A DNA stretch of 61,216 nt from Marinobacter sp. (GCA_022014155.1 JAKLLS010000006.1:1-61216); one strand, 5' to 3'; positions 8,543 through 17,205 are shown, counted from the stretch's first letter. The notes: generated by a model from the letters alone, not told the origin. Numbers and translations are program-made.

Positions 8543-8722
8543 AACTTCCTGGGCTGTTCGCAGGTCGGATACGTCCTCGAGCCGATGCGCACTACCCAGG
8601 TGGCTACTTCAGGGCATTGTGAGCACGTCCCCTAACGGGGAAAGCCTAATATGTCACAGCGGCCACCGACCTTGAACTTTGGGTTCAAGGGCCACATCCG
8701 ATAAACGGCAGCTCGGGAAGCT
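8543..8722 (+). ncRNA. ssrS: 6S RNA
   Basis: The 180-base segment between zapA and ygfA is predicted to form the 6S structure. CTTCCTGGGCTG near the 5' end pairs over 12 positions (two wobbles) with CAGCTCGGGAAG near the 3' end. The segment also has the typical GUUCGCAGGUCGG 5' side, GAGCACGUCC centre, and the conserved ACCUUGAAC...GGGUUCAAGGG hairpin near 8669-8692. 6S RNA mimics an open promoter and sequesters sigma-70 RNA polymerase in stationary phase. Synteny zapA-ssrS-ygfA supports the call strongly. The exact ends are estimates. Confidence 0.9.
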
Positions 8723-8727
8723 TTATT

Positions 8728-9360
8728 TTGAGTCAGATTATCGCCCCCCAACCGTTTGAAGCACACCCTGACACGCGGTCACGTAGCGCTCTTCGCAAAG
8801 CACTCCGCTACGAACGACGGTCCCTGAATCCCGAACAGCAGCAACGCGCCGCGGAAAATCTCGCCCTGAACCTGCTGGGCAATCCGGACCTGCACCGGGC
8901 ACGACATATAGCAGTGTACCTGCCCAACGATGGCGAAATTGATCCGCACACCTACATGTCGGCAGCGCGCCGCAAAGGCATTCGCTTCTATCTGCCAGTT
9001 CTACACCCCATCCATCAGGGCAGACTGGTTTTCAGCCCCTATTACGATGGAGTACAACTGGTCGCCAACCGTTTCGGCATTCCCGAACCCCCGTTTCACG
9101 CAGGCACACGGCGTCCGCCATGGGCACTGGATGCGGTTCTGTTTCCGCTGGTGGGATTTGATGAATCAGGTGGGCGACTGGGAATGGGGGGAGGCTTCTA
9201 TGACCGGACGTTCGCGTTTACCAGGCTTCGGCCACGACTGGCCCCCAAGCTGATAGGCATTGCCCATGATTTCCAGAAAGTGCCGGAATTACCCGTTGAG
9301 CCGTGGGATGTGCCGCTGCACAGCGTAGTCACGGACCGGCGCTGTTATCGGGTTCGCTAG
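8728..9360 (+). CDS. ygfA: 5-formyltetrahydrofolate cyclo-ligase
   Basis: A 210-residue ATP-dependent enzyme converting 5-formyl-THF to 5,10-methenyl-THF. The substrate/ATP motif GRLGMGGGFYDRTFA near residues 150-164 and the C-terminal VPVEPWDVPL-like segment fit the family. The start appears to be TTG at 8728: no ATG or GTG occurs in frame before the conserved region. Its Shine-Dalgarno GGGAAG (8715-8720) lies inside the 3' arm of 6S RNA, 7 bases upstream. Co-transcription with 6S RNA, as in E. coli, is likely. Confidence 0.88.
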   Translation: MSQIIAPQPFEAHPDTRSRSALRKALRYERRSLNPEQQQRAAENLALNLLGNPDLHRARHIAVYLPNDGEIDPHTYMSAARRKGIRFYLPVLHPIHQGRLVFSPYYDGVQLVANRFGIPEPPFHAGTRRPPWALDAVLFPLVGFDESGGRLGMGGGFYDRTFAFTRLRPRLAPKLIGIAHDFQKVPELPVEPWDVPLHSVVTDRRCYRVR

Positions 9361-9527
9361 CGGCTATCGCCACGGGCAACGGTTTCCAGCACTGCGCCGC
9401 TGGCCACAGCACGCGCACTGGCACTCGATTTTTCTTCAGAAGCATGCAGTGAAGTAAAACCGGTGATCACAAGGCCAACAGCAAAAATCAGCACAACGGC
9501 CCGTATGGCGTCAGGCTTGCGTTCCAT
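9357..9527 (-). CDS. small membrane-anchored or exported protein, unknown
   Basis: A 56-residue predicted protein with a charged N-terminus (MERKPDAIR), one hydrophobic segment (AVVLIFAVGLVITGF) and a small-residue-rich tail. It could be a signal-anchored peptide or an exported peptide cleaved near LHASEEK. ATG 9527 has GGAG 9 bases upstream; an upstream TTG at 9542 is less likely. It overlaps the end of ygfA by 4 bases in a tail-to-tail arrangement. I do not recognise a family and it may not be a real gene. Confidence 0.45.
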   Translation of the reverse strand: MERKPDAIRAVVLIFAVGLVITGFTSLHASEEKSSASARAVASGAVLETVARGDSR

Positions 9528-9693
9528 TAGGCGTTTCTCCAACTCCCGAAAAGTAAAAACTCGAAAAATCAGCGGGCTATTATTGTTTTTTAAGAATTAG
9601 ACGAAAGACTAACACGCATCTTGATTTTTACAATTTATGACAGGTTAAAATTTTGTAAGGCAGGCAATTCTCTAGCTTTGACAGTGCCCGCCC

Positions 9694-9803
9694 GGGGTGT
9701 GCGGGCCCCTCCTACCGAAACACGCTCAAGCACATCCATGTGACGCTTGGGCTCCGCCATCCCTGGCTCCGCACAGTTTCGGAAGGAGGGGCCCGCACAC
9801 CCC
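9694..9803. repeat. 28-bp inverted repeat flanking a 54-bp spacer
   Basis: The left arm at 9694-9721 and right arm at 9776-9803 are reverse complements over 28 bases with one mismatch (A at 9714). Both contain GTGTGCGGGCCCCTCC. The spacer has a smaller dyad around CACATCCATGTG. The element lies between the divergent small ORF at 9357-9527 and the 3' end of ilvA. It may be a REP/MITE-like element or act as a transcription terminator for ilvA. No second copy was noticed in the window. Confidence 0.75.
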
Positions 9804-9812
9804 TGATTTCGG

Positions 9813-11348
9813 TTATTCAGTCTGACCGTTCCCGGCACCCAAAAACAGCTGGTACGCCTCATTGTCGGTCATGTCTTCATAACGGAAGCCAACCTTGTCC
9901 AGCATCACCTCGAAGTCAGCCAGGTCCTCGTCGTCCACCTGGGCGCCCAGCAGGACACGGCTGTATGCCGCACCGTGGTTGCGATAGTGGAACAGGGAGA
10001 TATTCCAGCGCGTACCCAGTGACATCAGGAACTTCAGCAGCGCGCCCGGGCGCTCCGGGAACTGGAACTGGTAGACCTTCTCATTGGTCACCGAGGGTGC
10101 GTGGCCACCAACCATATGGCGAATGTGCTGCTTGGCGAATTCGCTGTCGGTCAGGTCTACCACGGAATAGCCAGCCTCCCGCAAGTCCTGCACCAGCTCA
10201 TCCCGCCCCAGACCACCGGCCTGAATCTGGATGCCCACGAAGATGGTGGCCTTCTTGCTGTCAGCGTAGCGATAATTGAACTCGGTGATGCTGCGCTTGT
10301 GTAGCGCGTTAATAAAGGTCTTGAAGGCACCAGGCTTCTCGGGGATGGTCACCGCCAGAATCGCTTCACGCTTTTCACCGATCTCGGTGCGCTCGGAGAC
10401 ATAACGCAGACGATCAAAATTCATATTGGCGCCACTGAGTGTCACCGCCATGTTTTCCCCTTCGATCTTCTCGCGCTCGATGTATTTCTTCACGCCGGCA
10501 ACACCCAGGGCGCCCGCCGGTTCGGCGATGGAACGGGTATCCTCAAAGATGTCCTTGATAGCCGCACAGATTTCATCGGTGGAGACCGTGATCACCTCGT
10601 CCACATGGTCCTTGCAGATTTCCCACGGGTACGCACCGATCTGTTTGACCGCAACCCCGTCGGCGAAGATCCCGACTTCATCCAGCACCACCCTTTCACC
10701 AGCCTTCATGGCAGCCTGCAGGCAGTTGGAATCCTCCGGCTCGACACCAATCACCTTGATCTCGGGGCGCAGATACTTGATATAGGCCGCCATACCGGCA
10801 ATCAGGCCACCGCCACCCACGCAGATAAAAACCGCATGCAAAGGTTTGGTGAACTGCCACATGAGCTCCATGGCCACCGTGCCCTGCCCGGCAATCACGT
10901 CTGGATCGTCATACGGAGGGATGTAGGTGTAGCCATGCTTCTTGATCAGCTCCTGTGCATGGGCGGCAGCTTCGTCAAAGGCATCGCCCTTGAGTACCAC
11001 CTTTGCACCATGGTCCCGCACCGAACGCACCTTGATATCCGGAGTGGTCTGCGGCATCACAATGACCGACTTGATTCCGAGGTTCTTGGCCGCCAGAGCC
11101 ACACCCTGGGCATGGTTACCAGCCGATGCACAGATAACCCCCTTGGCTTTCTGTTCCTCGGACAGCTGTGCAATCCGGTTGTACGCACCGCGAATCTTGA
11201 AGGAAAACACCGGCTGTAGATCTTCACGCTTGAGATAAATCTGGTTATTGAAGCGTTTGGAGAGGCTGCGCGCCTCTGTCAGCGGCGTCTCGATGGCCAC
11301 ATCGTACACCCGGGCATCGAGGATTTTCTTGATATAGCGTTGCGGCAT
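9813..11348 (-). CDS. ilvA: threonine ammonia-lyase, biosynthetic
   Basis: A 511-residue PLP enzyme deaminating threonine to 2-oxobutanoate for isoleucine synthesis. The PLP lysine is in SFKIRGAYN (K51). The glycine-rich phosphate loop is in VGGGGLIAGMA, and the cap SAGNHAQGVALAA is present. The C-terminal third (from about residue 325) holds two ACT-like regulatory domains, starting at AILAVTIPEKPGAF and YQFQFPERPGALLKF, so isoleucine feedback inhibition is expected. Length equals the E. coli enzyme class. Divergent from rpiA, an arrangement common in gammaproteobacteria. Confidence 0.95.
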   Translation of the reverse strand: MPQRYIKKILDARVYDVAIETPLTEARSLSKRFNNQIYLKREDLQPVFSFKIRGAYNRIAQLSEEQKAKGVICASAGNHAQGVALAAKNLGIKSVIVMPQTTPDIKVRSVRDHGAKVVLKGDAFDEAAAHAQELIKKHGYTYIPPYDDPDVIAGQGTVAMELMWQFTKPLHAVFICVGGGGLIAGMAAYIKYLRPEIKVIGVEPEDSNCLQAAMKAGERVVLDEVGIFADGVAVKQIGAYPWEICKDHVDEVITVSTDEICAAIKDIFEDTRSIAEPAGALGVAGVKKYIEREKIEGENMAVTLSGANMNFDRLRYVSERTEIGEKREAILAVTIPEKPGAFKTFINALHKRSITEFNYRYADSKKATIFVGIQIQAGGLGRDELVQDLREAGYSVVDLTDSEFAKQHIRHMVGGHAPSVTNEKVYQFQFPERPGALLKFLMSLGTRWNISLFHYRNHGAAYSRVLLGAQVDDEDLADFEVMLDKVGFRYEDMTDNEAYQLFLGAGNGQTE

Positions 11349-11442
11349 GGGTCCGTCCGGAAGTTAAAGAGATTCATGGGAAAAACGTACAGTGTAGAAA
11401 CTTTGGTCGCCCTCCGTCTATAAGCGGTGACACCATAAAGGC

Positions 11443-11448
11443 TATAAT
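11443..11448 (+). promoter_or_regulatory. candidate -10 element of rpiA
   Basis: A perfect TATAAT lies 39 bases before the rpiA ATG. No convincing -35 was seen at the usual spacing. Confidence 0.35.
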
Positions 11449-11487
11449 AGCGCCAAACGTATTCACTTCCCCAACCGGAGTCTCCCC

Positions 11488-12168
11488 ATGACCCAGGACG
11501 AACTGAAAAAAGCCGTTGCCAAGGCCGCACTGGATTACATTGCCCCCCGCCTTGATAGCGACAGCGTTATTGGTGTGGGCACAGGCAGCACCGCCAATTT
11601 CTTTATCGACCTGTTGGCGGATATCCGCAATGAATTCGATGGCGCCGTTGCCAGTTCCGATGCCACCGCTGAACGCCTGAAAGGCCATGGCATCCCCGTT
11701 TACGACCTCAACAGCGTCAGTGAGCTGGAATTCTATGTGGACGGCGCAGATGAGACCAACGAACACCTGGAGCTGATCAAGGGCGGCGGTGGCGCGCTCA
11801 CCCGCGAAAAGATCGTGGCGGCGGTGGCCAAGACCTTTATCTGCATTGCCGACGAGTCCAAGCTGGTTGGCACGCTCGGGACCTTTCCGCTACCGGTCGA
11901 AGTTATCCCCATGGCCCGCAGCCATGTCGGCCGTGAAATTGTCCGCCTCGGCGGCGACCCTGTCTATCGTGAAGGCTTCACCACTGACAATGGCAATATC
12001 ATCCTGGACATACACAACATGGACATTTCCCGCCCCATTCAGGTTGAAGAGAAGCTGAACCAGATTGTCGGGATCGTTACCAACGGACTGTTCGCCCGTC
12101 GTCCGGCGGATCTGTTGTTGCTGGGCACCAGTAGCGGCGTGAAAAGCATCCCCCGCCAGGGTAGCTAA
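11488..12168 (+). CDS. rpiA: ribose-5-phosphate isomerase A
   Basis: A 226-residue enzyme interconverting ribose 5-phosphate and ribulose 5-phosphate in the non-oxidative pentose phosphate pathway. Phosphate-binding GTGSTANF is at residues 31-38, the active-site DGADE at 85-89, and [11 protein letters not shown] at 98-108 contains the catalytic acidic residue. Length matches the family (about 220). It is divergent from ilvA and followed by a GC-rich hairpin. Confidence 0.95.
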   Translation: MTQDELKKAVAKAALDYIAPRLDSDSVIGVGTGSTANFFIDLLADIRNEFDGAVASSDATAERLKGHGIPVYDLNSVSELEFYVDGADETNEHLELIKGGGGALTREKIVAAVAKTFICIADESKLVGTLGTFPLPVEVIPMARSHVGREIVRLGGDPVYREGFTTDNGNIILDIHNMDISRPIQVEEKLNQIVGIVTNGLFARRPADLLLLGTSSGVKSIPRQGS

Positions 12169-12176
12169 CCCCCTGC

Positions 12177-12213
12177 GGCCGGGCCTCCTGGCATTTCAGG
12201 CCAGCCAGGCCCG
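12177..12213 (+). terminator. GC-rich hairpin after rpiA
   Basis: CGGGCCTCCTGGC and GCCAGCCAGGCCCG can pair over most of their length, starting a few bases after the rpiA stop. There is no U-run, so termination is only a possibility. Confidence 0.35.
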
Positions 12214-12217
12214 CCCC

Positions 12218-12239
12218 ATACCAAGCGCTTGCTTGGTAT
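12218..12239. promoter_or_regulatory. 22-bp operator dyad (TetR-type)
   Basis: ATACCAAGC and GCTTGGTAT are perfect reverse complements separated by 4 bases, 54 bases before the acyl-CoA dehydrogenase GTG start. The form ACCAAGC-N4-GCTTGGT resembles operators of TetR-family regulators of fatty-acid and branched-chain catabolism. No regulator gene is adjacent, so the cognate protein is unknown. Confidence 0.55.
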
Positions 12240-12292
12240 TCACAATTAAGCGACACTGACTCCCATGGTTTCCGATCACTGGGAGATTTGCC

Positions 12293-13432
12293 GTGTCCGA
12301 TTACTTCAATGATATTCATGAACAGGCCCGCCTGAGTGCCCGCAAGTTTATTGCCACCCACGTCCTTCCCCACATTGACGACTGGGAAGAAACCGGCGAA
12401 TTTCCTCGTGATCTCTACAAGAAGGCCGGCGACGCCGGGTTGCTCGGCATTGGATTTCCCGAAGCTCTCGGAGGCACTGGAGAGGGCGATGTTTTTCTGA
12501 AGGTCGCCGTCTCCGAGGAGCTGATGCGCTCCACCTCAGGCGGCCTGGTGGCCAGCCTCGGCTCCCTGGACATTGGCCTGCCGCCCGTCGCCAAGTGGGC
12601 AAAGCCGGAAGTTCGCGAGCAGATTGTTCCGCCGGTACTGCGCGGTGAAAAGATTGCCGCCCTCGCCGTCACTGAGCCCGGCGGCGGCTCCGACGTGGCC
12701 AACCTCAAGACCCGCGCCGTCCGTGATGGGGACCATTACATCGTCAATGGCAGCAAGACCTTCATCACCAGCGGCATGCGCGCGGATCACTACACCGTTG
12801 CCGTTCGCACCGGTGGCGAAGGCCATGGCGGCATCAGCCTGCTACTGATCGACCGCGACATGCCGGGTTTTTCCACCGGCAAGAAGCTGCGGAAAATGGG
12901 CTGGTGGGCCAGTGACACGGCAGAACTGTTCTTCGAGGACTGCCGGGTACCCGCCAACCGCCTGATCGGAGCCGAGAACGCCGGCTTCATTGCCATCATG
13001 AGCAACTTCCTGGCCGAACGCCTGATGCTGTCCATCATGGCTTACACCACAGCGGACATTGCCCTGGAGGCCTCTCTGGCTTACGCCAAACAACGCCAGG
13101 CCTTCGGCCGCTCCATTGACCGCTTCCAGGTGACCCGCCACAAACTGGTGGATATGGCCACCCAGGTGGATATCGCGCGGGAGTATACCTACCGCTGTGC
13201 CGCCCTGATGCAGGCCGGCAAAAACCCCGTCAAACAGGTGGCCATGGCTAAAAACTTTGCGGTGGAGGTGTGTGAAAAAGTCACCCGTGAGGCGGTCCAG
13301 ATTCACGGCGGTATGGGCTATATGCGGGAGTCCGTGGTTGAGCGCCTGTACCGGGATGCCAAGATCCTGTCCATCGGCGGTGGCACCGACGAAATCATGA
13401 AGGAACTGATCGCCAAGCAAATGCGGCTCTGA
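12293..13432 (+). CDS. acyl-CoA dehydrogenase
   Basis: A 379-residue FAD enzyme of the acyl-CoA dehydrogenase family, catalysing alpha,beta-dehydrogenation of an acyl-CoA. Motifs include AVTEPGGGSDVANLKT, GSKTFITSG, AKQRQAFGRSID and QIHGGMGYMRE. The usual catalytic Glu in the C-terminal YEGT motif is replaced (SIGGGTDEIM), and a Glu is present in FLAERLMLS, the position used by isovaleryl- and long-chain-type enzymes. Start is GTG with GGGAG about 8 bases upstream. The operator dyad upstream suggests substrate-responsive control. Chain-length preference cannot be read reliably. Confidence 0.88.
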   Translation: MSDYFNDIHEQARLSARKFIATHVLPHIDDWEETGEFPRDLYKKAGDAGLLGIGFPEALGGTGEGDVFLKVAVSEELMRSTSGGLVASLGSLDIGLPPVAKWAKPEVREQIVPPVLRGEKIAALAVTEPGGGSDVANLKTRAVRDGDHYIVNGSKTFITSGMRADHYTVAVRTGGEGHGGISLLLIDRDMPGFSTGKKLRKMGWWASDTAELFFEDCRVPANRLIGAENAGFIAIMSNFLAERLMLSIMAYTTADIALEASLAYAKQRQAFGRSIDRFQVTRHKLVDMATQVDIAREYTYRCAALMQAGKNPVKQVAMAKNFAVEVCEKVTREAVQIHGGMGYMRESVVERLYRDAKILSIGGGTDEIMKELIAKQMRL

Positions 13433-13450
13433 AGAGAGACCAACGTTTAG

Positions 13451-13479
13451 TTTCGATCCACAACAGAGTCCCGTATAAT
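13451..13479 (+). promoter_or_regulatory. promoter of ppa
   Basis: TTTCGA at 13451-13456 and TATAAT at 13474-13479 are 17 bases apart, about 50 bases before the ppa ATG. Confidence 0.45.
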
Positions 13480-13528
13480 TGCGCCCACTTTTTAAACGCA
13501 GTTAAACGTACCTCAGGAAGGATTGCTC

Positions 13529-14056
13529 ATGAACTTCGACAACATCCCGGCAGGCAAAAACCCGCCAGAAGACATCTACGTCGCCATTGAAATTCCAGCA
13601 AACAGCTCGCCGGTCAAGTACGAGCTGGACAAGGACATGGGCGCGCTGCTGGTTGACCGGTTCATGGCCACCCCCATGTTCTACCCGGCCAACTACGGCT
13701 TTATCCCCCACACCCTGGCTGACGACGGCGACCCCCTCGATGTACTGGTTGTCACCCCATACCCGATACAGGCCGGCTCAGTCATTCGCTGCCGTCCTGT
13801 TGGCGTATTGAACATGGAAGACGAAGCCGGTGGTGATGCCAAACTGGTCGCGGTGCCCCACGACAAGCTGACGACTTCCTATCATGACGTTAAGGAAATC
13901 GACGACCTGCCCGAGCTGCTGCGGGACCAAATCCAGCACTTCTTCGAGAACTACAAGACTCTGGAGCCGGGCAAGTGGGTCAAGGTGCAGGGCTGGGGTA
14001 ATGCTGAAGAAGCCCGGAAGGCTATCGTTGAGTCGGTGAACGCCTACAAAGGCTAA
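13529..14056 (+). CDS. ppa: inorganic pyrophosphatase, family I
   Basis: A 175-residue cytoplasmic Mg-dependent enzyme that hydrolyses pyrophosphate to phosphate and pulls biosynthetic reactions forward. The family signature [10 protein letters not shown] is near residues 65-74, and [12 protein letters not shown] and [14 protein letters not shown] are conserved. ATG 13529 is chosen over a TTG 6 bases upstream because CAGGAAGGA lies at the right distance. It has its own promoter and ends at a strong bidirectional terminator. Confidence 0.95.
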   Translation: MNFDNIPAGKNPPEDIYVAIEIPANSSPVKYELDKDMGALLVDRFMATPMFYPANYGFIPHTLADDGDPLDVLVVTPYPIQAGSVIRCRPVGVLNMEDEAGGDAKLVAVPHDKLTTSYHDVKEIDDLPELLRDQIQHFFENYKTLEPGKWVKVQGWGNAEEARKAIVESVNAYKG

Positions 14057-14070
14057 ACACTGCACTCCAT

Positions 14071-14102
14071 AAAAAACCGGGCCATGACAGCCCGGTTTTT
14101 TT
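14071..14102. terminator. bidirectional intrinsic terminator between ppa and the DUF2333 gene
   Basis: AAAAAACCGGGC and GCCCGGTTTTTT pair around a 7-base loop, giving a U-tract on either strand. It serves the convergent ppa and DUF2333 genes. Confidence 0.85.
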
Positions 14103-14139
14103 ATGCCTGAATCATTGTCGGTTACCGGCAAACCGGACA

Positions 14140-15192
14140 TCAGCCGCGGGACAGTAGATCCCGCATATCACTGATCGCAGCGCTGGCACGCGACAGATAG
14201 GCCGCCATTGTCAGAGAGTGATTGGCCAGCACCCCAAAGCCGCTGCCGTTCAGGATCACCGGACTCCACATGGAGCCCTGGGCACCTTCCAGCTCAATAA
14301 TAATCTGCTTCACACTGGCCATCGCGTTCTTGTCGTTCAGCACCTTGCGGAAGTCGACCTCAATGGCGTGGAAGATATGCAGCAAGGCCCAGGAACTTCC
14401 GCGAGCTTCATAGAACACGTCATCGATCCGGGTCCATGGCGTCTTGACTTCCTCACCGGCGGCCTCTTCGGCCAATGGATCATCAGGGTTAATGGTTGCA
14501 ATCGCTTCCGATACGGAGGCCTTACCCACGCTCTCGCCCAAGGTACGGGACAGACTGCCAAGGCGGGTTTCAAGATCCGCCAGCCAGTTATTCAGATTGT
14601 CTGCACGGGCAAAGAATTGGGCTGAGGGCTGATCCCGGCGCGACAGTCGATCCAGGTAGCGATACAGCGCCTCAATACCCCGACGGTATTCCGTCTCGGT
14701 GGAAGGAATCGCCCAGCTGCCACTGTCGAAATGAAACTGGGGTTCAGCGACGATCAGGTCCGGATCTTCCGCCGATTGGCTCTGGGACCGGCTTATGTCC
14801 TTACGCATCGCACGGGACAGATCGCGTAGCTGAACCAGCGCGCCATACTCCCAGCTTGGCATGTTGTCCAGCCACAACCCGGGGGGGAAAATGTCATTGG
14901 AAATATAGCCACCGGGCTTGTCCAGCAGGGTTTCTGCCAAACGAATCATGGTCACAGTGGTGGCAAACCCGGCAACCGGCTCCCGGTCCATTTCAGATGC
15001 GACGGTACGGGTATGCTCCCGCACCGAGAAGGTGTCCGGCTCACTGCTCCAGAACATGCCCAGTATCACCGCTACCAATAGATACACACCCAGTACAATG
15101 AGGATGAATTTACCAATCACACCGCTTCCGTCGGTGTAATCCTGTACATCGTCCTTACGATCCCTGAAATACTGTCTGATTCTACCCGGCAT
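14140..15192 (-). CDS. DUF2333 family membrane-anchored protein
   Basis: A 350-residue protein with one membrane segment near residues 29-48 (FILIVLGVYLLVAVILGMF) and a large periplasmic domain. It matches DUF2333, a family of unknown function in Marinobacter, Pseudomonas and relatives. Segments WLDNMPSWEYGALVQLRDL and SGFGVLANHSLTMAAYLSRA are the most characteristic. It lies 18 bases downstream of the LapD-like gene in the same direction, so co-transcription is likely, but no functional link is known to me. Confidence 0.8.
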   Translation of the reverse strand: MPGRIRQYFRDRKDDVQDYTDGSGVIGKFILIVLGVYLLVAVILGMFWSSEPDTFSVREHTRTVASEMDREPVAGFATTVTMIRLAETLLDKPGGYISNDIFPPGLWLDNMPSWEYGALVQLRDLSRAMRKDISRSQSQSAEDPDLIVAEPQFHFDSGSWAIPSTETEYRRGIEALYRYLDRLSRRDQPSAQFFARADNLNNWLADLETRLGSLSRTLGESVGKASVSEAIATINPDDPLAEEAAGEEVKTPWTRIDDVFYEARGSSWALLHIFHAIEVDFRKVLNDKNAMASVKQIIIELEGAQGSMWSPVILNGSGFGVLANHSLTMAAYLSRASAAISDMRDLLSRG

Positions 15193-15210
15193 CGGTTATT
15201 CAACCCCCTG

Positions 15211-17205
15211 TCAGTTATCGTTATCCGCCTGGAACGGTCGGCCCAGATGATAGCCCATCGCACCATCCACACCTAATGTGCACAACACTTCGTATTCTTT
15301 GGCAGTTTCCACACCTGTGGCGAACACTTTCACCCCCCGACTGTGGGCGATGGCCACCACAGACTCCAGATAAAAGCGGTTTTCTTCATGATTATCGATA
15401 CCATGAATAAAGCTGTTATCAATACGAAGCCCCTGGAACCTCAGATTCCTCAGGTAGCTGAAAGGCACGCCGCCTACCCCGAAGCGGTCCACCAGCACCG
15501 CCACATTGAGCCGATTCAGCGCTCGCACCAGCAAGCCAACCGCCGTTCGGTGATGGTGCACGGTTTGCTCCGAAATACCAACCCAGAGACGTTTTCGAGA
15601 AGGACCGGCCGATTCCAGGCACTCGATCAGGTCTTGCCGGAAAGATTCACTGGCAACGGATGATGCACCCAGAGTCAACGCCAGACTCGCCTGGGGTTGT
15701 CGCTCAAGCAGGACAAGGGCATGACGCACGACCAACTGATCAATTTCCGCGATCATCCCGAAGCGCTCGGCAATTGGCACAAACACGGCCGCCCTGAGTT
15801 CGCCCTCATCGCTTTCGATGCGCGAGAAAACCTGATGATAGACCAGATGGCCATTGCCGTTGACCACCATGGGCTGAAGCCACAACGATAACTGATCATG
15901 ATCAATAGCCCAGCGTATGATGGCACGCCAGGTTTCAAGATTATGGTGACCATCACGTTCAGGGTCCGCCGCCTGGCAATCGGTCTGGGGCCGGGTCTGT
16001 GCCTGTCGCAACGCCTCATCGGCGGCAACCATCAACTCCCTGGCGTTCCGGTCTTCCAGCGCCTGGGCCACTCCACCGTGAACCATCACATCCATGGGCG
16101 ATGCCCGATCAGCGTATACACCATCCAGTTCTTCTAACAGTTGATGACACCAGACAATGCCATCCGCCTGTGTAACGCCCGGTAAAAAAATCGCAAACTC
16201 GGCACCACTTCTGCGACCGGCGAATGCTCCCGTATGGTCCCGCACAAACTGGTTGATAACGCCGGCAATACTCAGCAGTAAACGATCGGCTTCACTGCGG
16301 CCGTATGTCTGGTTGTACAACGCAAAGTCGTCCAGCTGTATCAGAAACAATACCCCCGGAGCTGCCCGCTCTTCCGACTCCACCTCAACTTTCAGACGCT
16401 GATCGAACGCACTCCGGCTGGCCAGCCCGGTGACAGTGTCCTCATTGCTGACCCGCCGCAAATGCTGAATCAGTTTCGCCTGCCCCTCGAACAGTGCGCC
16501 GAGGTCATCCGCCATCTGATTCATCGCTCGGGTGACCTGGTTCAGGTCACGGGTGGAATTGATTTCAACACGCTTTCGGAAATCTCTGCGGCCCAACGCC
16601 TCAGCCTGTTTTTCAAGCGCTTTCAGCGGCCTGAGCAGTGTTCTTACCATCCAGAACAACAGCAACAAGCCGACAGTACCAACCACCATGGTTCCGCCGA
16701 TCATCCCTATGGTCACATGCCAGAGATCACGATAGGCACGTCCCGGATGACTGATAACTTCGACATACCCCAGGCGGGACCATCCCCGAACCACTTCCGC
16801 CCGCCCCACCGGCAAGGGCAGATCCGCCAGGGTTACAAACCAGGACGGCACGCCAGCCCCGGACAAGGTTGTTTGTCGCCCCGCCACCCACTCACCCGAA
16901 TGGTCGAAGTACACCATCGACAGATAGCGTCCGCTGTCGAATACCGAGTCAATCAGGGATTCGGACGCAACCGGATCACGCCCGTCAATGGCATTGGACA
17001 GCGACAGCCCCACAGCAGTGGCTCCGTCACGGGCATGCCCTTCCAGTTGATCTGACACATAGTCCCGGAAACGATCGAAGCTGAAGGCAAGACTGGCCAG
17101 CAGAATCAGCAAAAGCAGGCTGCCGGTATAAAGTAACAGCAGGGAACGAAGGGAAATCAGGCCCCTCTGGCGAAAAGGCAAAGCTAGAGACTGCATCCGT
17201 GCCAT
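15211..17205 (-). CDS. LapD-like c-di-GMP receptor with degenerate GGDEF and EAL domains
   Basis: A 664-residue inner-membrane protein. TM1 is near residues 22-43, then a periplasmic LapD/MoxY-type domain with GWSRLGYVEVISHPGRAY (141-158, W142 matching the Trp that LapD uses to bind the LapG protease), TM2 near 164-187, HAMP about 188-240, GGDEF-like about 255-405 and EAL-like about 425-664. The GGDEF loop reads RSGAEF and the EAL motif reads HQVFSR, so both enzymatic centres look dead. LapD retains a degenerate EAL domain to bind c-di-GMP and control cleavage of a surface adhesin. Neither LapG nor an adhesin gene is in the window. Confidence 0.85.
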   Translation of the reverse strand: MARMQSLALPFRQRGLISLRSLLLLYTGSLLLLILLASLAFSFDRFRDYVSDQLEGHARDGATAVGLSLSNAIDGRDPVASESLIDSVFDSGRYLSMVYFDHSGEWVAGRQTTLSGAGVPSWFVTLADLPLPVGRAEVVRGWSRLGYVEVISHPGRAYRDLWHVTIGMIGGTMVVGTVGLLLLFWMVRTLLRPLKALEKQAEALGRRDFRKRVEINSTRDLNQVTRAMNQMADDLGALFEGQAKLIQHLRRVSNEDTVTGLASRSAFDQRLKVEVESEERAAPGVLFLIQLDDFALYNQTYGRSEADRLLLSIAGVINQFVRDHTGAFAGRRSGAEFAIFLPGVTQADGIVWCHQLLEELDGVYADRASPMDVMVHGGVAQALEDRNARELMVAADEALRQAQTRPQTDCQAADPERDGHHNLETWRAIIRWAIDHDQLSLWLQPMVVNGNGHLVYHQVFSRIESDEGELRAAVFVPIAERFGMIAEIDQLVVRHALVLLERQPQASLALTLGASSVASESFRQDLIECLESAGPSRKRLWVGISEQTVHHHRTAVGLLVRALNRLNVAVLVDRFGVGGVPFSYLRNLRFQGLRIDNSFIHGIDNHEENRFYLESVVAIAHSRGVKVFATGVETAKEYEVLCTLGVDGAMGYHLGRPFQADNDN

